Notes: generated by a model not told the origin, from the sequence alone. A DNA stretch of 7,124 bases from Oligoflexales bacterium (GCA_028282865.1 JANQHA010000277.1:1-7124), one strand, 5' to 3'; shown: positions 1 to 6,330, counted from the stretch's first letter. Program-made: numbers and translations.

Positions 1-48
1 AGCAACATTTTCATTAACAGTTTGATCGGAAATCAAAGCGATAATTGG
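1..48 (-). repeat. Protein repeat module 9, cut by the window edge
   Basis: Residues 1029-1044. Only the opening strand is visible, PIIALISDQTVNENVA. This matches the start of the other modules and shows that the array continues beyond the window. Confidence 0.8.
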
Positions 49-3000
49 ACCGCGGTTAGTATTATTAACAACAATAGAAAATTCCTCGATATCGGATGCG
101 GACCCATCAGAAGCGGTGATAACAAAATCGTAGTTGCCCTCCTGACTGAAGTTAGGCGTCCAATCAATCACCCCGGTACTAGCATTGAGAGAAAAACCGG
201 TCAAAGTTGTGCAGTTAGCGGGCGATCCAGCACTGTTGAAATCCCAGGTGCAAGTGTAGGTAAGAGTATCACCTTCTTCATCAGTATCTCCACCCGAGGT
301 ATCATCGGTATTGATCTGAGTGATGGCCTGATTCTCTGCAACCGTTTGATCAAGGATATTAGCAATAGTAGGCGGACCATTGACAGGAGTGATTGTCAGA
401 ACAAAAATCTCATCATCAGTTTTATCACCTTCGTCTGCGGTGATCTTAAACTCATACTGACCCTCTTGAGTAAATCCGGGAGTCCAGTCCATAACGCCAG
501 TCGCGGCAGTAAAACTAAAGCCGGTCAAAGAACTACAAGCAGTGCCAGAGCTGACAGCACCATCAACACTATTAAAGTCATAAACGCAGCTGTAAGTGAT
601 CGTATCACCATCAAAATCAGTATCACCACCAGAGGTGTCGTTCGCATTTATAGTGGTCATTGCAGCGTTTTCCGCAACAGTTTGATTGGCTATAGTGTCG
701 ATGGTCGGTCCAAGATCAACATGAGTCACATCGATAGAAAAAACTTCGGTATCACTAGCTGTACCATCACTTGCAGTGATCATTAGCTCATAAAAACCGG
801 ATTGATCATAACCAGGAGTCCAACTTACTGCCCCAGTTGTCGTGGAAAAGCTCAGACCAGGAATGGTCGTACAATCCGTTCCCGGAGTCACAGACTCGTC
901 GTCCACTTGGTCATAATCGCAAGAGTAAGTCAAAGCCTCTGAATCTACATCGGTATCACCACCACTAGAGTCATTAGCATCAGCACCAGACACCGCGACA
1001 TTTTCATTAACTGTAATGTCTGCGATAGCAACGATATCAGGACTGCGGTTGGTATTTTTAATATCTAGCAAAACTAGTTCGGTATCCGACAAACCTCCAG
1101 AGTCAGTTGCTGTTATGTAAAGCTCGTACTTATTGGCTTGATCATAATTCGGAGTCCAATCGATCACTCCGGTACTAGTATTAAAGCTAAAGCCGGTTAT
1201 AGTAGTGCAGTTCGCAGTCGATTGCGGAATCGAATTATCGATATTATCAAAGACGCAACTGTAAGTCAGGCTATCACCATCGATGTCCGTGTCACCACCG
1301 CTGGTATCAGCAGCATTTATGGTAGTAATCGCCGAGTTTTCAGCGCCACTGGTTTGATCAGCAATCGCTACAAGCTCTGGAGCACGGTTGACATTGGTAA
1401 CCGTGATAGCAAATATTTCGTTATCGGTTGCAGAACCATCACTACCCACAATCATGAATTCATAGGTTCCAGCTTGGGAGTAGCTAGGCGTCCAATCAAA
1501 CACTCCTGTCGCACCGGTAAAGCTAACACCAGTCAAACTGCCACAGGCACTGGCCGTACTTACCGAACCATCTACCGTAGTATCGTAAAAACATGTATAA
1601 GTAACGGCATCGCCATCAAGGTCGTTATCCCCCCCCGCAATGGTATGAGAGTTGATTTGAGTGATGGCAGTATTTTCCGATATGGACTTATTACTAATCG
1701 CAGCAAGCTGAGGTGCGCGATTAGTATTGGTAACTGTAACTCCAAAAATCACATCTCCGGTCAATGAGCTATCAGTTGCGGTCACCTTGAACTCATAGGT
1801 ACCCGATTGATCGTAATTAGGAGTCCAAGTTAAAACTCCCGTACCGGCGTTAAATGCCAAGCCAGCAATTGAAGTACATGCCGTACTGGCACCAACCGCC
1901 GCATCAATAGTGGTATCGTAAACACATGAAAAAGCCAGAGTTTCGCTATCAATATCCTTATCATTACCATTAGCATCATCGACATTGACCGAAACAAGAG
2001 CATTTTCACCCTTTGTAACGGCCGCGACTGCGTCCAAAGACGGAGCCCTATTCACATTTTTAACTTCAATGGTGAATATCGTATCACCAGACAAAAGCCC
2101 GTCACTGCCGTTGATGCGAAATTCATAAGTAGCGGCGTGATCAAAGGTTGGTGTCCACGCAATAACACCGGTAGCTGAATTCAAGGAAAATCCACTTAAG
2201 CCGCTACATGAGTTTGAAGTCCCGACCGAACTATCTACGGTGGTATCGTAATAGCATCTGTAAGTGATCACGTCGCTATTCAGATCTAGATCACCACCGC
2301 GACGATCATTGACGTCGATGGCCGCGATAGCTACATTCTCATTAACCGACTGATCACTAATGCTTATGAGGTTGGGAGCAAGGTTAACATTTGAGATACT
2401 TACGTTAAAAACAACATCACCGGTAAGCTTGCCATCTGATGCAACTATCTTAAATTCGTATGCTCCGCCTTGCCCGGCCACTGGTTTCCAAGCAATGAGC
2501 CCAGTACTAGTATTAAAAGATAAACCGCTAATGCCGGTACAGGCTTTCGAAGCTACGACACTGCGATCAATAGCAGTGTCGTAGTAGCAAGCAAAGGTCA
2601 GCGGTGATCCATCTGCATCTTTAGTATCACCGTAGATATCGACCGGCCGTTTGAAGGCCACTGAAGCACCCTCTGGTCCGCTCAAGTTACTCATAGCTTT
2701 TAAAACAGGTGGAGCATCAACATCAATAACTGTCACTTTAAAAGTAACACTTGCAGATTGGCCGTCGCTTTCACCAGTAATCGTAAATTGATAAACTCCG
2801 GCTTGAACATAGCTAGGAACCCAGCTAAGCCCACCGCTGGACGAAAACTCTAATCTATCGACTCCCGCACATTCACGGCTTTCCCCAAACTCACCCTCCG
2901 CCTCGACAGCATACATACACTGATACTGCACAGTGTTGCCACTGGTAGCCACATCTGTACCGTCTTCTAAATTAATCTCGATATCGAGTTGTTGGGCTTC

Positions 3001-3132
3001 TTCGACCGACTTGTCTGAGACTTCAATCAGGCTGATGCCCCCTGTAACACTCAGATCGACTCCGCCCTCACAACCAATTAAGTATAGTGAGAGAACAAGA
3101 GACCCGAATATTCCTGACCAAGAGCGCACCAT
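1..3132 (-). CDS. Giant surface lipoprotein with tandem Cys-paired Ig/cadherin-like (He_PIG-type) repeats, 3' end outside window
   Basis: The frame is open for 1044 codons from the ATG at 3132 to the window edge, so the protein is partial at its C-terminus. Residues 1-20 form a signal peptide (basic residue R3, hydrophobic 8-19) ending in a perfect lipobox, L18-I19-G20-C21. Glu follows the Cys rather than Asp, so inner-membrane retention is not indicated. From about residue 33 the protein is a chain of ~111-residue modules. Each has a start like P-x-L-x-x-I-x-D-Q-T-V-x-E-N, a GGDTDxDGD-type acidic loop, TYxC, a second Cys usually 16 residues on, then GFSFNxxTGVxDWTPxYxQxGxYEF, ITASDG and a final strand ending NRAP. 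The GxSFxxxTGxxxWTP core is typical of putative-Ig (He_PIG) and cadherin-like domains of bacterial surface proteins. I infer an outer-membrane-anchored adhesive or structural stalk; the ligand is unknown. The start is supported by the lipobox and an upstream AAGGA. Its own promoter is likely, because 215 bp separate it from the gene before it. Confidence 0.9.
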   Translation of the reverse strand, partial: MVRSWSGIFGSLVLSLYLIGCEGGVDLSVTGGISLIEVSDKSVEEAQQLDIEINLEDGTDVATSGNTVQYQCMYAVEAEGEFGESRECAGVDRLEFSSSGGLSWVPSYVQAGVYQFTITGESDGQSASVTFKVTVIDVDAPPVLKAMSNLSGPEGASVAFKRPVDIYGDTKDADGSPLTFACYYDTAIDRSVVASKACTGISGLSFNTSTGLIAWKPVAGQGGAYEFKIVASDGKLTGDVVFNVSISNVNLAPNLISISDQSVNENVAIAAIDVNDRRGGDLDLNSDVITYRCYYDTTVDSSVGTSNSCSGLSGFSLNSATGVIAWTPTFDHAATYEFRINGSDGLLSGDTIFTIEVKNVNRAPSLDAVAAVTKGENALVSVNVDDANGNDKDIDSETLAFSCVYDTTIDAAVGASTACTSIAGLAFNAGTGVLTWTPNYDQSGTYEFKVTATDSSLTGDVIFGVTVTNTNRAPQLAAISNKSISENTAITQINSHTIAGGDNDLDGDAVTYTCFYDTTVDGSVSTASACGSLTGVSFTGATGVFDWTPSYSQAGTYEFMIVGSDGSATDNEIFAITVTNVNRAPELVAIADQTSGAENSAITTINAADTSGGDTDIDGDSLTYSCVFDNIDNSIPQSTANCTTITGFSFNTSTGVIDWTPNYDQANKYELYITATDSGGLSDTELVLLDIKNTNRSPDIVAIADITVNENVAVSGADANDSSGGDTDVDSEALTYSCDYDQVDDESVTPGTDCTTIPGLSFSTTTGAVSWTPGYDQSGFYELMITASDGTASDTEVFSIDVTHVDLGPTIDTIANQTVAENAAMTTINANDTSGGDTDFDGDTITYSCVYDFNSVDGAVSSGTACSSLTGFSFTAATGVMDWTPGFTQEGQYEFKITADEGDKTDDEIFVLTITPVNGPPTIANILDQTVAENQAITQINTDDTSGGDTDEEGDTLTYTCTWDFNSAGSPANCTTLTGFSLNASTGVIDWTPNFSQEGNYDFVITASDGSASDIEEFSIVVNNTNRGPIIALISDQTVNENVA
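49..372 (-). repeat. Protein repeat module 8
   Basis: Residues 921-1028, the shortest complete copy (108 residues). The loop is GGDTDEEGD. The Cys-bounded segment is shortened, with C961/C974 only 13 apart. The core is GFSLNASTGVIDWTPNF. Confidence 0.88.
373..708 (-). repeat. Protein repeat module 7
   Basis: Residues 809-920. It has the canonical loop NDTSGGDTDFDGD, the Cys pair C849/C866 (17 apart, one residue longer than usual) and the core GFSFTAATGVMDWTPGF. The linker is PVNGPP. Confidence 0.88.
709..1041 (-). repeat. Protein repeat module 6
   Basis: Residues 698-808. The acidic loop is GGDTDVDSE, the Cys pair C738/C754 and the core GLSFSTTTGAVSWTPGY. The linker to the next copy reads HVDLGP rather than NVNRAP. 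Confidence 0.88.
1042..1380 (-). repeat. Protein repeat module 5
   Basis: Residues 585-697, the longest copy at 113 residues, with one extra residue in the opening (DQTSGAEN). The acidic loop is GGDTDIDGD, the Cys pair C626/C642 and the core GFSFNTSTGVIDWTPNY. The late strand is altered (TATDSGGLSDTELVLLD). Confidence 0.88.
1381..1713 (-). repeat. Protein repeat module 4
   Basis: Residues 474-584. The acidic loop is GGDNDLDGD, the Cys pair C514/C530 and the core GVSFTGATGVFDWTPSY. The two loop glycines are encoded inside an eight-G run (see the homopolymer entry). It ends in NRAP. Confidence 0.88.
1629..1636 (-). repeat. G8 homopolymer inside the lipoprotein coding sequence
   Basis: Eight consecutive C on the plus strand (G on the coding strand) encode the end of Ala499, Gly500, Gly501 and the first base of Asp502. 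Other modules with the same Gly-Gly-Asp use mixed codons such as GGT GGT GAT. A one-base slip would shift the frame after codon 499. Long G or C runs in surface-protein genes can act as contingency loci, but eight bases is near the lower limit. Confidence 0.75.
1714..2043 (-). repeat. Protein repeat module 3
   Basis: Residues 364-473. The opening is diverged (AAVTKGEN instead of DQTVNEN). The loop reads NGNDKDIDSE, the Cys pair is C403/C419, and the core is GLAFNAGTGVLTWTPNY. It ends in NRAP. Confidence 0.88.
2044..2376 (-). repeat. Protein repeat module 2
   Basis: Residues 253-363. It opens PNLISISDQSVNEN, has a partly altered acidic loop (GGDLDLNSD), the Cys pair C293/C309 and the core GFSLNSATGVIAWTPTF, and ends in NRAP. 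Confidence 0.88.
2377..2709 (-). repeat. Protein repeat module 1
   Basis: Residues 142-252. The Cys pair is C182/C198. The acidic loop is reduced to GDTKDADGS, and the core reads GLSFNTSTGLIAWKPV, with Lys where other copies have Thr before Pro. It closes with VSISNVNLAP. Confidence 0.85.
2710..3036 (-). repeat. Protein repeat module 0 (degenerate, N-terminal)
   Basis: Residues 33-141 of the giant lipoprotein. This is recognisable as a module by the Cys pair C72/C88 (16 apart), the SGGLSWVPSYVQAGVYQF strand pair and the closing FKVTVIDVDAP. It lacks the acidic GGDTDxDGD loop and the SFNxxTG turn is altered. It is the most divergent copy and sits next to the lipid anchor. Confidence 0.7.
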
Positions 3133-3142
3133 GTAGCCACAG

Positions 3143-3147
3143 TCCTT
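3143..3147 (-). promoter_or_regulatory. Ribosome binding site of the giant lipoprotein gene
   Basis: AAGGA on the minus strand, 10 nt before the ATG at 3132. The spacing is slightly long but workable. Together with the lipobox it supports this start codon. Confidence 0.6.
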
Positions 3148-3196
3148 GTTAGCTAAAATTGGCAAAACCATAATTTTTATGTAAATTGATATACTA

Positions 3197-3225
3197 ACTA
3201 TAGGTTTGCCAGCCCATGAAAGCAA
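3197..3225 (-). promoter_or_regulatory. Candidate sigma70-type promoter for the giant lipoprotein gene
   Basis: On the minus strand, TTGCTT (3220-3225) is followed after exactly 17 bp by TATAGT (3197-3202). The -10 matches the consensus at 5 of 6 positions and the -35 at 3 of 6. This predicts a leader of roughly 60 nt before the ATG at 3132. No transcript data are available, so this rests on sequence match alone. Confidence 0.45.
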
Positions 3226-3301
3226 CTTTAATCGATAAAGGGAGCTTTAGTTGTTATTAGCAAAAGATAGATGTTTCCATAAAATTTAAAGGTTAGCTTT
3301 A
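3226..3301. repeat. Cluster of TAAAG/CTTTA inverted repeats upstream of the lipoprotein promoter
   Basis: There are three small perfect inverted repeats: CTTTA-N5-TAAAG at 3226-3240, TAAAG-N4-CTTTA at 3236-3249 and TAAAG-N5-CTTTA at 3287-3301. The first two share one arm, and the first abuts the candidate -35 element. The second and third also form an imperfect direct repeat about 51 bp apart. They may be protein-binding sites, but the arms are only 5 bp and AT-rich, so chance is possible. The rest of the 215-bp gap (3133-3347) shows no gene and no convincing terminator. Confidence 0.35.
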
Positions 3302-3347
3302 GACTCAAGTATCTTTTTTTATTAGATAAATTCGCTTTCGCACCAAA

Positions 3348-4844
3348 TTAATTCCTAACCGGGAATATGACCCGAAAGCCTGGTTCCAGGATCTGCCCCA
3401 ACGGATTCATCGATATCTCGCTGGAGAACACAGATATTCTTTTCTGATCCAACTCAATCAATCGTTGAGTTAACTGGTTAGGAAGAGATGCAGCAACCAA
3501 CTCTAGTAAAACCTGAGCTTGCGACCGATGGTAATCGACCGTTCTTTCGGGGTTCTGCAAATTCTCTAGCAACTGCACCGCACTTAGGGAATTTTCTTTT
3601 TTCAAGTTCTTAGTAAACTGCTCTAGCCAATCCACGCTTTCTGCTTTAGGGATCTGCCTTAGTAAATCACACCGATCCTTAGAGAACATAGGATTTCTCA
3701 TATCAACTGCCAAGACATCTGCAACGAACTCTTGATCAACAACCCCACTGATTACCAAGTTTTTTATGGTGGCTAAATCGCTAAAACCCTTTACTGGCGC
3801 TAACCAAGCATGATCGGCATCAGCTCTTTTTATCTCAGGGAACTGGAAATTAAGCTGTTTGGTAGCTGCCAGATAATCAGCCTTGGCAACAAAAATCGGC
3901 TGCCCCCCGTTGGCAAGTAGTATCGGATTAACAAAATATTCACTAGGTACGTTGATATCACCTTCCATACCACCCAAAGGTTTAATGTCTGAAACCAAAT
4001 TAATTTCAGTTGTGCAAAATAGAGGTCGAAGTTGTTCCGGTAGAGAAAGCTGTCTCTTAAACCTTTGCATAGCTGCACTTTGGTTTAGTAAATCGATTCC
4101 AGCTTTTACAGCATCGGAAAATTCAGATGCTCCGACCACCACTTCGAGCCATTCATTCACCTTATCTGAGATTCTATTACCACCAAAAGGAAGCGGTCGT
4201 TCTCTCGTCCACCAATCATTATGAGGGGCTTTCAACTCTTTCATAATCGGCCCTCCAGAACTATGACAAGCGGAGCACCTCATATTTCTACCAAATACTG
4301 GCCTACCCGGGTTAGGCTGTAAATGCAAAAGCCTGTTATCAGCATACGCATCTCGCGAATCTCCTCGGTAGAACCACACGCCACCCGAGCTCGTGCCAAT
4401 CAACTCATAAAAGTTATACATCTGCTTTGTAAAGTCCCAGGCAATAAGCTCTACCATGAGCTTGCCTCTAGCGGGAGTCTGATCTAAATCAACAACCCCT
4501 TTGCTAGTATGGGTAAAATGGCCAAAATACAAATGGCTTGGTTGAATATCGATTCCCATAGTCGTTGAGCGACCGGTGGCTACCTCAAAGAAGCTAAAGC
4601 TACCGAACCTAGGGTTGTGCCTGCCTCGATTTGCGACCATAGATGGGGTTATATCTAGGCCATCAGAGGCCAATACATCTTTCAACTGAAAAACATTCTG
4701 CGGACACCTGGGTAAAGCCCCCAATACCTCGGACAAAATATCCGATTGCCCTGCAGCTAAATTATTGGAAGAAGTTCGAATCTTACAGTTAGCAAATGTG
4801 TTACCAGCCAAAATCAATTGTAAAATTAAGCTACACAGCCTCAT
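3348..4844 (-). CDS. Exported mono-haem c-type cytochrome-like protein, uncharacterised (498 aa)
   Basis: The protein begins with a short hydrophobic signal peptide (residues 1-19, LILQLILAGNTFA, probable cleavage after A19), so it should reach the periplasm. A single c-type haem attachment motif, CSACH, lies at residues 190-194 inside RNMRCSACHSSGGPIMKEL. C190 and C193 would bind haem covalently and H194 would be the proximal ligand; M201 or M293 could be the distal ligand, which is inference. The flanking ~180 and ~300 residues match no fold I can name with confidence, and the protein is much longer than a simple cytochrome c of about 100 residues. Other cysteines are C20, C47, C277 and C392. 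The start is supported by a strong GGAGGA 8 nt upstream. It is divergent from a LysR gene, which suggests control by that regulator. A redox enzyme or electron carrier is likely; the substrate is unknown. Long internal ORFs in other frames here are shadows. Confidence 0.85.
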   Translation of the reverse strand: MRLCSLILQLILAGNTFANCKIRTSSNNLAAGQSDILSEVLGALPRCPQNVFQLKDVLASDGLDITPSMVANRGRHNPRFGSFSFFEVATGRSTTMGIDIQPSHLYFGHFTHTSKGVVDLDQTPARGKLMVELIAWDFTKQMYNFYELIGTSSGGVWFYRGDSRDAYADNRLLHLQPNPGRPVFGRNMRCSACHSSGGPIMKELKAPHNDWWTRERPLPFGGNRISDKVNEWLEVVVGASEFSDAVKAGIDLLNQSAAMQRFKRQLSLPEQLRPLFCTTEINLVSDIKPLGGMEGDINVPSEYFVNPILLANGGQPIFVAKADYLAATKQLNFQFPEIKRADADHAWLAPVKGFSDLATIKNLVISGVVDQEFVADVLAVDMRNPMFSKDRCDLLRQIPKAESVDWLEQFTKNLKKENSLSAVQLLENLQNPERTVDYHRSQAQVLLELVAASLPNQLTQRLIELDQKRISVFSSEISMNPLGQILEPGFRVIFPVRN

Positions 4845-4852
4845 AACTTATT

Positions 4853-4858
4853 TCCTCC
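4853..4858 (-). promoter_or_regulatory. Strong ribosome binding site of the haem protein gene
   Basis: GGAGGA on the minus strand, 8 nt before the ATG at 4844. This is a near-perfect Shine-Dalgarno match and fixes the start. It contrasts with the divergent LysR gene, which has none. Confidence 0.8.
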
Positions 4859-4922
4859 CAAATTCAAAAGCACCGAGTTTCCTGCACCAAGTCAAACTAC
4901 CCAAATGATTAGATTAAATAAA

Positions 4923-4956
4923 ATTAATTGTTTTAATATATCTATTAATATATTTA
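4923..4956. promoter_or_regulatory. Candidate LysR-type operator: T-N11-A box plus 12-bp tandem repeat
   Basis: ATTAA-N5-TTAAT at 4923-4937 is a perfect inverted repeat that fits the T-N11-A pattern bound by LysR-type regulators. It overlaps two tandem 12-bp units, 4933-4944 and 4945-4956, that are identical except for one base (TTAATATAT followed by CTA or TTA). A second inverted repeat, AATATAT-N6-ATATATT, covers 4935-4954. The sites end 6 bp before the LysR start codon, a natural place for autoregulation and control of the divergent gene. The extreme AT content makes chance symmetry more likely. Confidence 0.45.
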
Positions 4957-4962
4957 ATACTT

Positions 4963-5820
4963 ATGGAACTTGATGCATTCAGACTCAAAGCCTTTGTGGA
5001 AGTTACTAAGACCGGCAACTTTTCTAAGGCTGCCAAGAATCTTTCGATCACTCAATCAGCTTTGTCGCAACGTGTAGCAAAGCTCGAAGACGAACTAGAG
5101 ACAACCTTGCTCATTCGAGCTACTTCTGGGATCCGGCTCACAGCAGCTGGTCAGGAGCTACTAAGGTATTGCAATGTCAAACGGGATCTCGAAGAAGAGT
5201 TTCTAACTAACCTTAAGAAACCCAAAGACACAAACCAGCTTAGTGGAGTCATTAGAATTGCCGGATATTCATCAATTATGAGGTCAGTAGTCATGCCTAC
5301 CCTTAAAGGACTACTGACTACTCATCCCCAAATTCAATTAGAAACCTACTCTCGTGAGTTAGAAGAAATCCCTTCACTACTGTATAGAGGAGAAACCGAT
5401 TTTATCATTATGAATAAAGAGTTGGAAAAAAATGAGCTCGAAGCCGTATTGTTAGCCCAAGAAGAAAACGTTCACATCACTTCATCGAATAAAACGCCTC
5501 GAAAAGATTGGTATTTAGATCACGACCACGAGGACCCGACTACCCATGACTACTTCAGACTACAGGGTAGAAAAAATATTCATTTAAAGCGCTCGCTTAT
5601 GGATGATGTATACGGTATTATTGACGGCGTGAAGTTGGGCTTTGGCAGTGCAGTCGTTTCAAAACACCTTGTCAAAAAAGAACGTGGAATTAAAATTCTA
5701 ACGGGAAAAAAGAGGATGATTAACCCGATCGTTCTGCACTACTTTAAAAGGCCATATTATTCAAAGCTTCACGAAGCCGTCGTAGAGTATCTCAAAACTC
5801 GAGTGAAACTTTATATATAA
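4963..5820 (+). CDS. LysR-type transcriptional regulator (285 aa)
   Basis: The N-terminal winged helix-turn-helix is clear. FVEVTKTGNFSKAAKNLSIT at 11-30 and QSALSQRVAKLEDELETTLL at 31-50 carry the family pattern of GNFSKAA, then TQSALSQ as recognition helix, then LE-x-x-L, and LTAAGQELL follows at 59-67. A linker helix spans about 66-88. The effector-binding domain runs from about 95 (SGVIRIAGYSS) to the end, with the family-like GETDFII at 143-149. Length is slightly below the usual ~300. The TQSALSQ helix recalls the ArgP/LysG branch, but I would not assign that name. The start fits the family N-terminus, yet no Shine-Dalgarno sequence precedes the ATG. A TTTAAT at 4953-4958 could be a -10 element, which would make the mRNA nearly leaderless. 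The gene is 9 bp from the VOC gene and divergent from the haem protein gene, its likely targets. The effector is unknown. Confidence 0.93.
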   Translation: MELDAFRLKAFVEVTKTGNFSKAAKNLSITQSALSQRVAKLEDELETTLLIRATSGIRLTAAGQELLRYCNVKRDLEEEFLTNLKKPKDTNQLSGVIRIAGYSSIMRSVVMPTLKGLLTTHPQIQLETYSRELEEIPSLLYRGETDFIIMNKELEKNELEAVLLAQEENVHITSSNKTPRKDWYLDHDHEDPTTHDYFRLQGRKNIHLKRSLMDDVYGIIDGVKLGFGSAVVSKHLVKKERGIKILTGKKRMINPIVLHYFKRPYYSKLHEAVVEYLKTRVKLYI

Positions 5821-5829
5821 GGGATAGAC

Positions 5830-6258
5830 ATGGAGCCTAGACTTAGCATCATCACCCTAGGGGTCAAAGACTTAGAACGATCCAGAAAGTTTTACCAAGA
5901 TGGCATGGGCCTACCCACAACCAAAAAACCAGGGGATGGTATTATATTCTTTCAAACGAGCGGGTGCTGCCTGGCATTATATCCTTATAAAAAACTGGCG
6001 GAAGATGTTTCACCAAAGTTCGATACACCGATGGCAAAATTTTCCGGTATCACAATCGCTCACAATGTCAGAACTCGCGAAGAGGTCGATGTCATTATTG
6101 CCCAAGCTGAGCGTTCTGGGGCTAAAATTGAGAAACCTGCGCAGGATACTTTTTGGGGTGGCTACAGCGGTTATTTCTCTGACCCTGATGGGTACTTATG
6201 GGAAATTGCCTGGGGTGCATTTGACTTCAACGAAGATGGAAGCTTGATTATAACCTAG
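5830..6258 (+). CDS. VOC (glyoxalase/bleomycin-resistance fold) family protein (142 aa)
   Basis: The protein has the two-module vicinal-oxygen-chelate layout at the normal single-domain length. The first half begins LSIITLGVKDLERSRKFYQD (5-24), and the second ends with GGYSGYFSDPDGYLWEIAW (110-128), the hallmark end of the family; E125 is the expected metal ligand or its equivalent. The usual N-terminal metal-binding His is absent from the first strand (ITLGV), so catalytic metal binding is uncertain. The sequence resembles the single-domain VOC proteins with the DPDG-x-LWE-x-A-W ending that are common in Proteobacteria, most of unknown substrate. It is cytoplasmic, with no signal peptide. 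A weak GGGA lies 5 nt before the ATG, 9 nt after the LysR stop, so it is probably co-transcribed and may act on, or sense, the regulator's effector. An overlapping ORF in another frame at 5900-6247 is a shadow. Confidence 0.92.
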   Translation: MEPRLSIITLGVKDLERSRKFYQDGMGLPTTKKPGDGIIFFQTSGCCLALYPYKKLAEDVSPKFDTPMAKFSGITIAHNVRTREEVDVIIAQAERSGAKIEKPAQDTFWGGYSGYFSDPDGYLWEIAWGAFDFNEDGSLIIT

Positions 6259-6330
6259 CTATGTAGGCACGATGTTTATATAGTGTTAATTGCCTGAAGA
6301 TTGACATGCATTAAGGTATCAAAACATAGC

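Noticed and set aside
22..2584. Plus-strand open frames at 22-786, 1138-1767 and 2360-2584
   Set aside because: They are antisense to the continuous minus-strand lipoprotein frame. Their apparent repeats mirror the real modules, and they lack signal sequences, domains or convincing ribosome binding sites.
1..3036. CRISPR array or DNA-level satellite repeat
   Set aside because: The ~333-bp period is an in-frame protein-domain repeat with strongly diverged DNA. There are no short identical repeats with unique spacers.
2933..3136. Plus-strand open frame of 67 codons
   Set aside because: It is antisense to the signal peptide and first module of the lipoprotein, and its protein sequence resembles nothing.
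3304..3330. T7 run with TATC/GATA arms downstream of the haem protein gene as a terminator
   Set aside because: On the gene's strand the run reads as A, and the stem is only 4 bp, so it does not fit an intrinsic terminator for that gene.
3830..4224. Minus-strand frame 3830-4078 and plus-strand frame 3883-4224
   Set aside because: Both lie wholly inside the haem protein gene in other frames. The host frame has a signal peptide, CXXCH motif and strong ribosome binding site.
5900..6247. Plus-strand frame of 115 codons inside the VOC gene
   Set aside because: It is a shadow in another frame. The VOC frame has clear family motifs from end to end.
6265..6295. Inverted repeat AGGCA ... TGCCT after the VOC gene as a terminator
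   Set aside because: The arms are only 5 bp, about 21 nt apart, with no T-run following, so this is not a credible rho-independent terminator.
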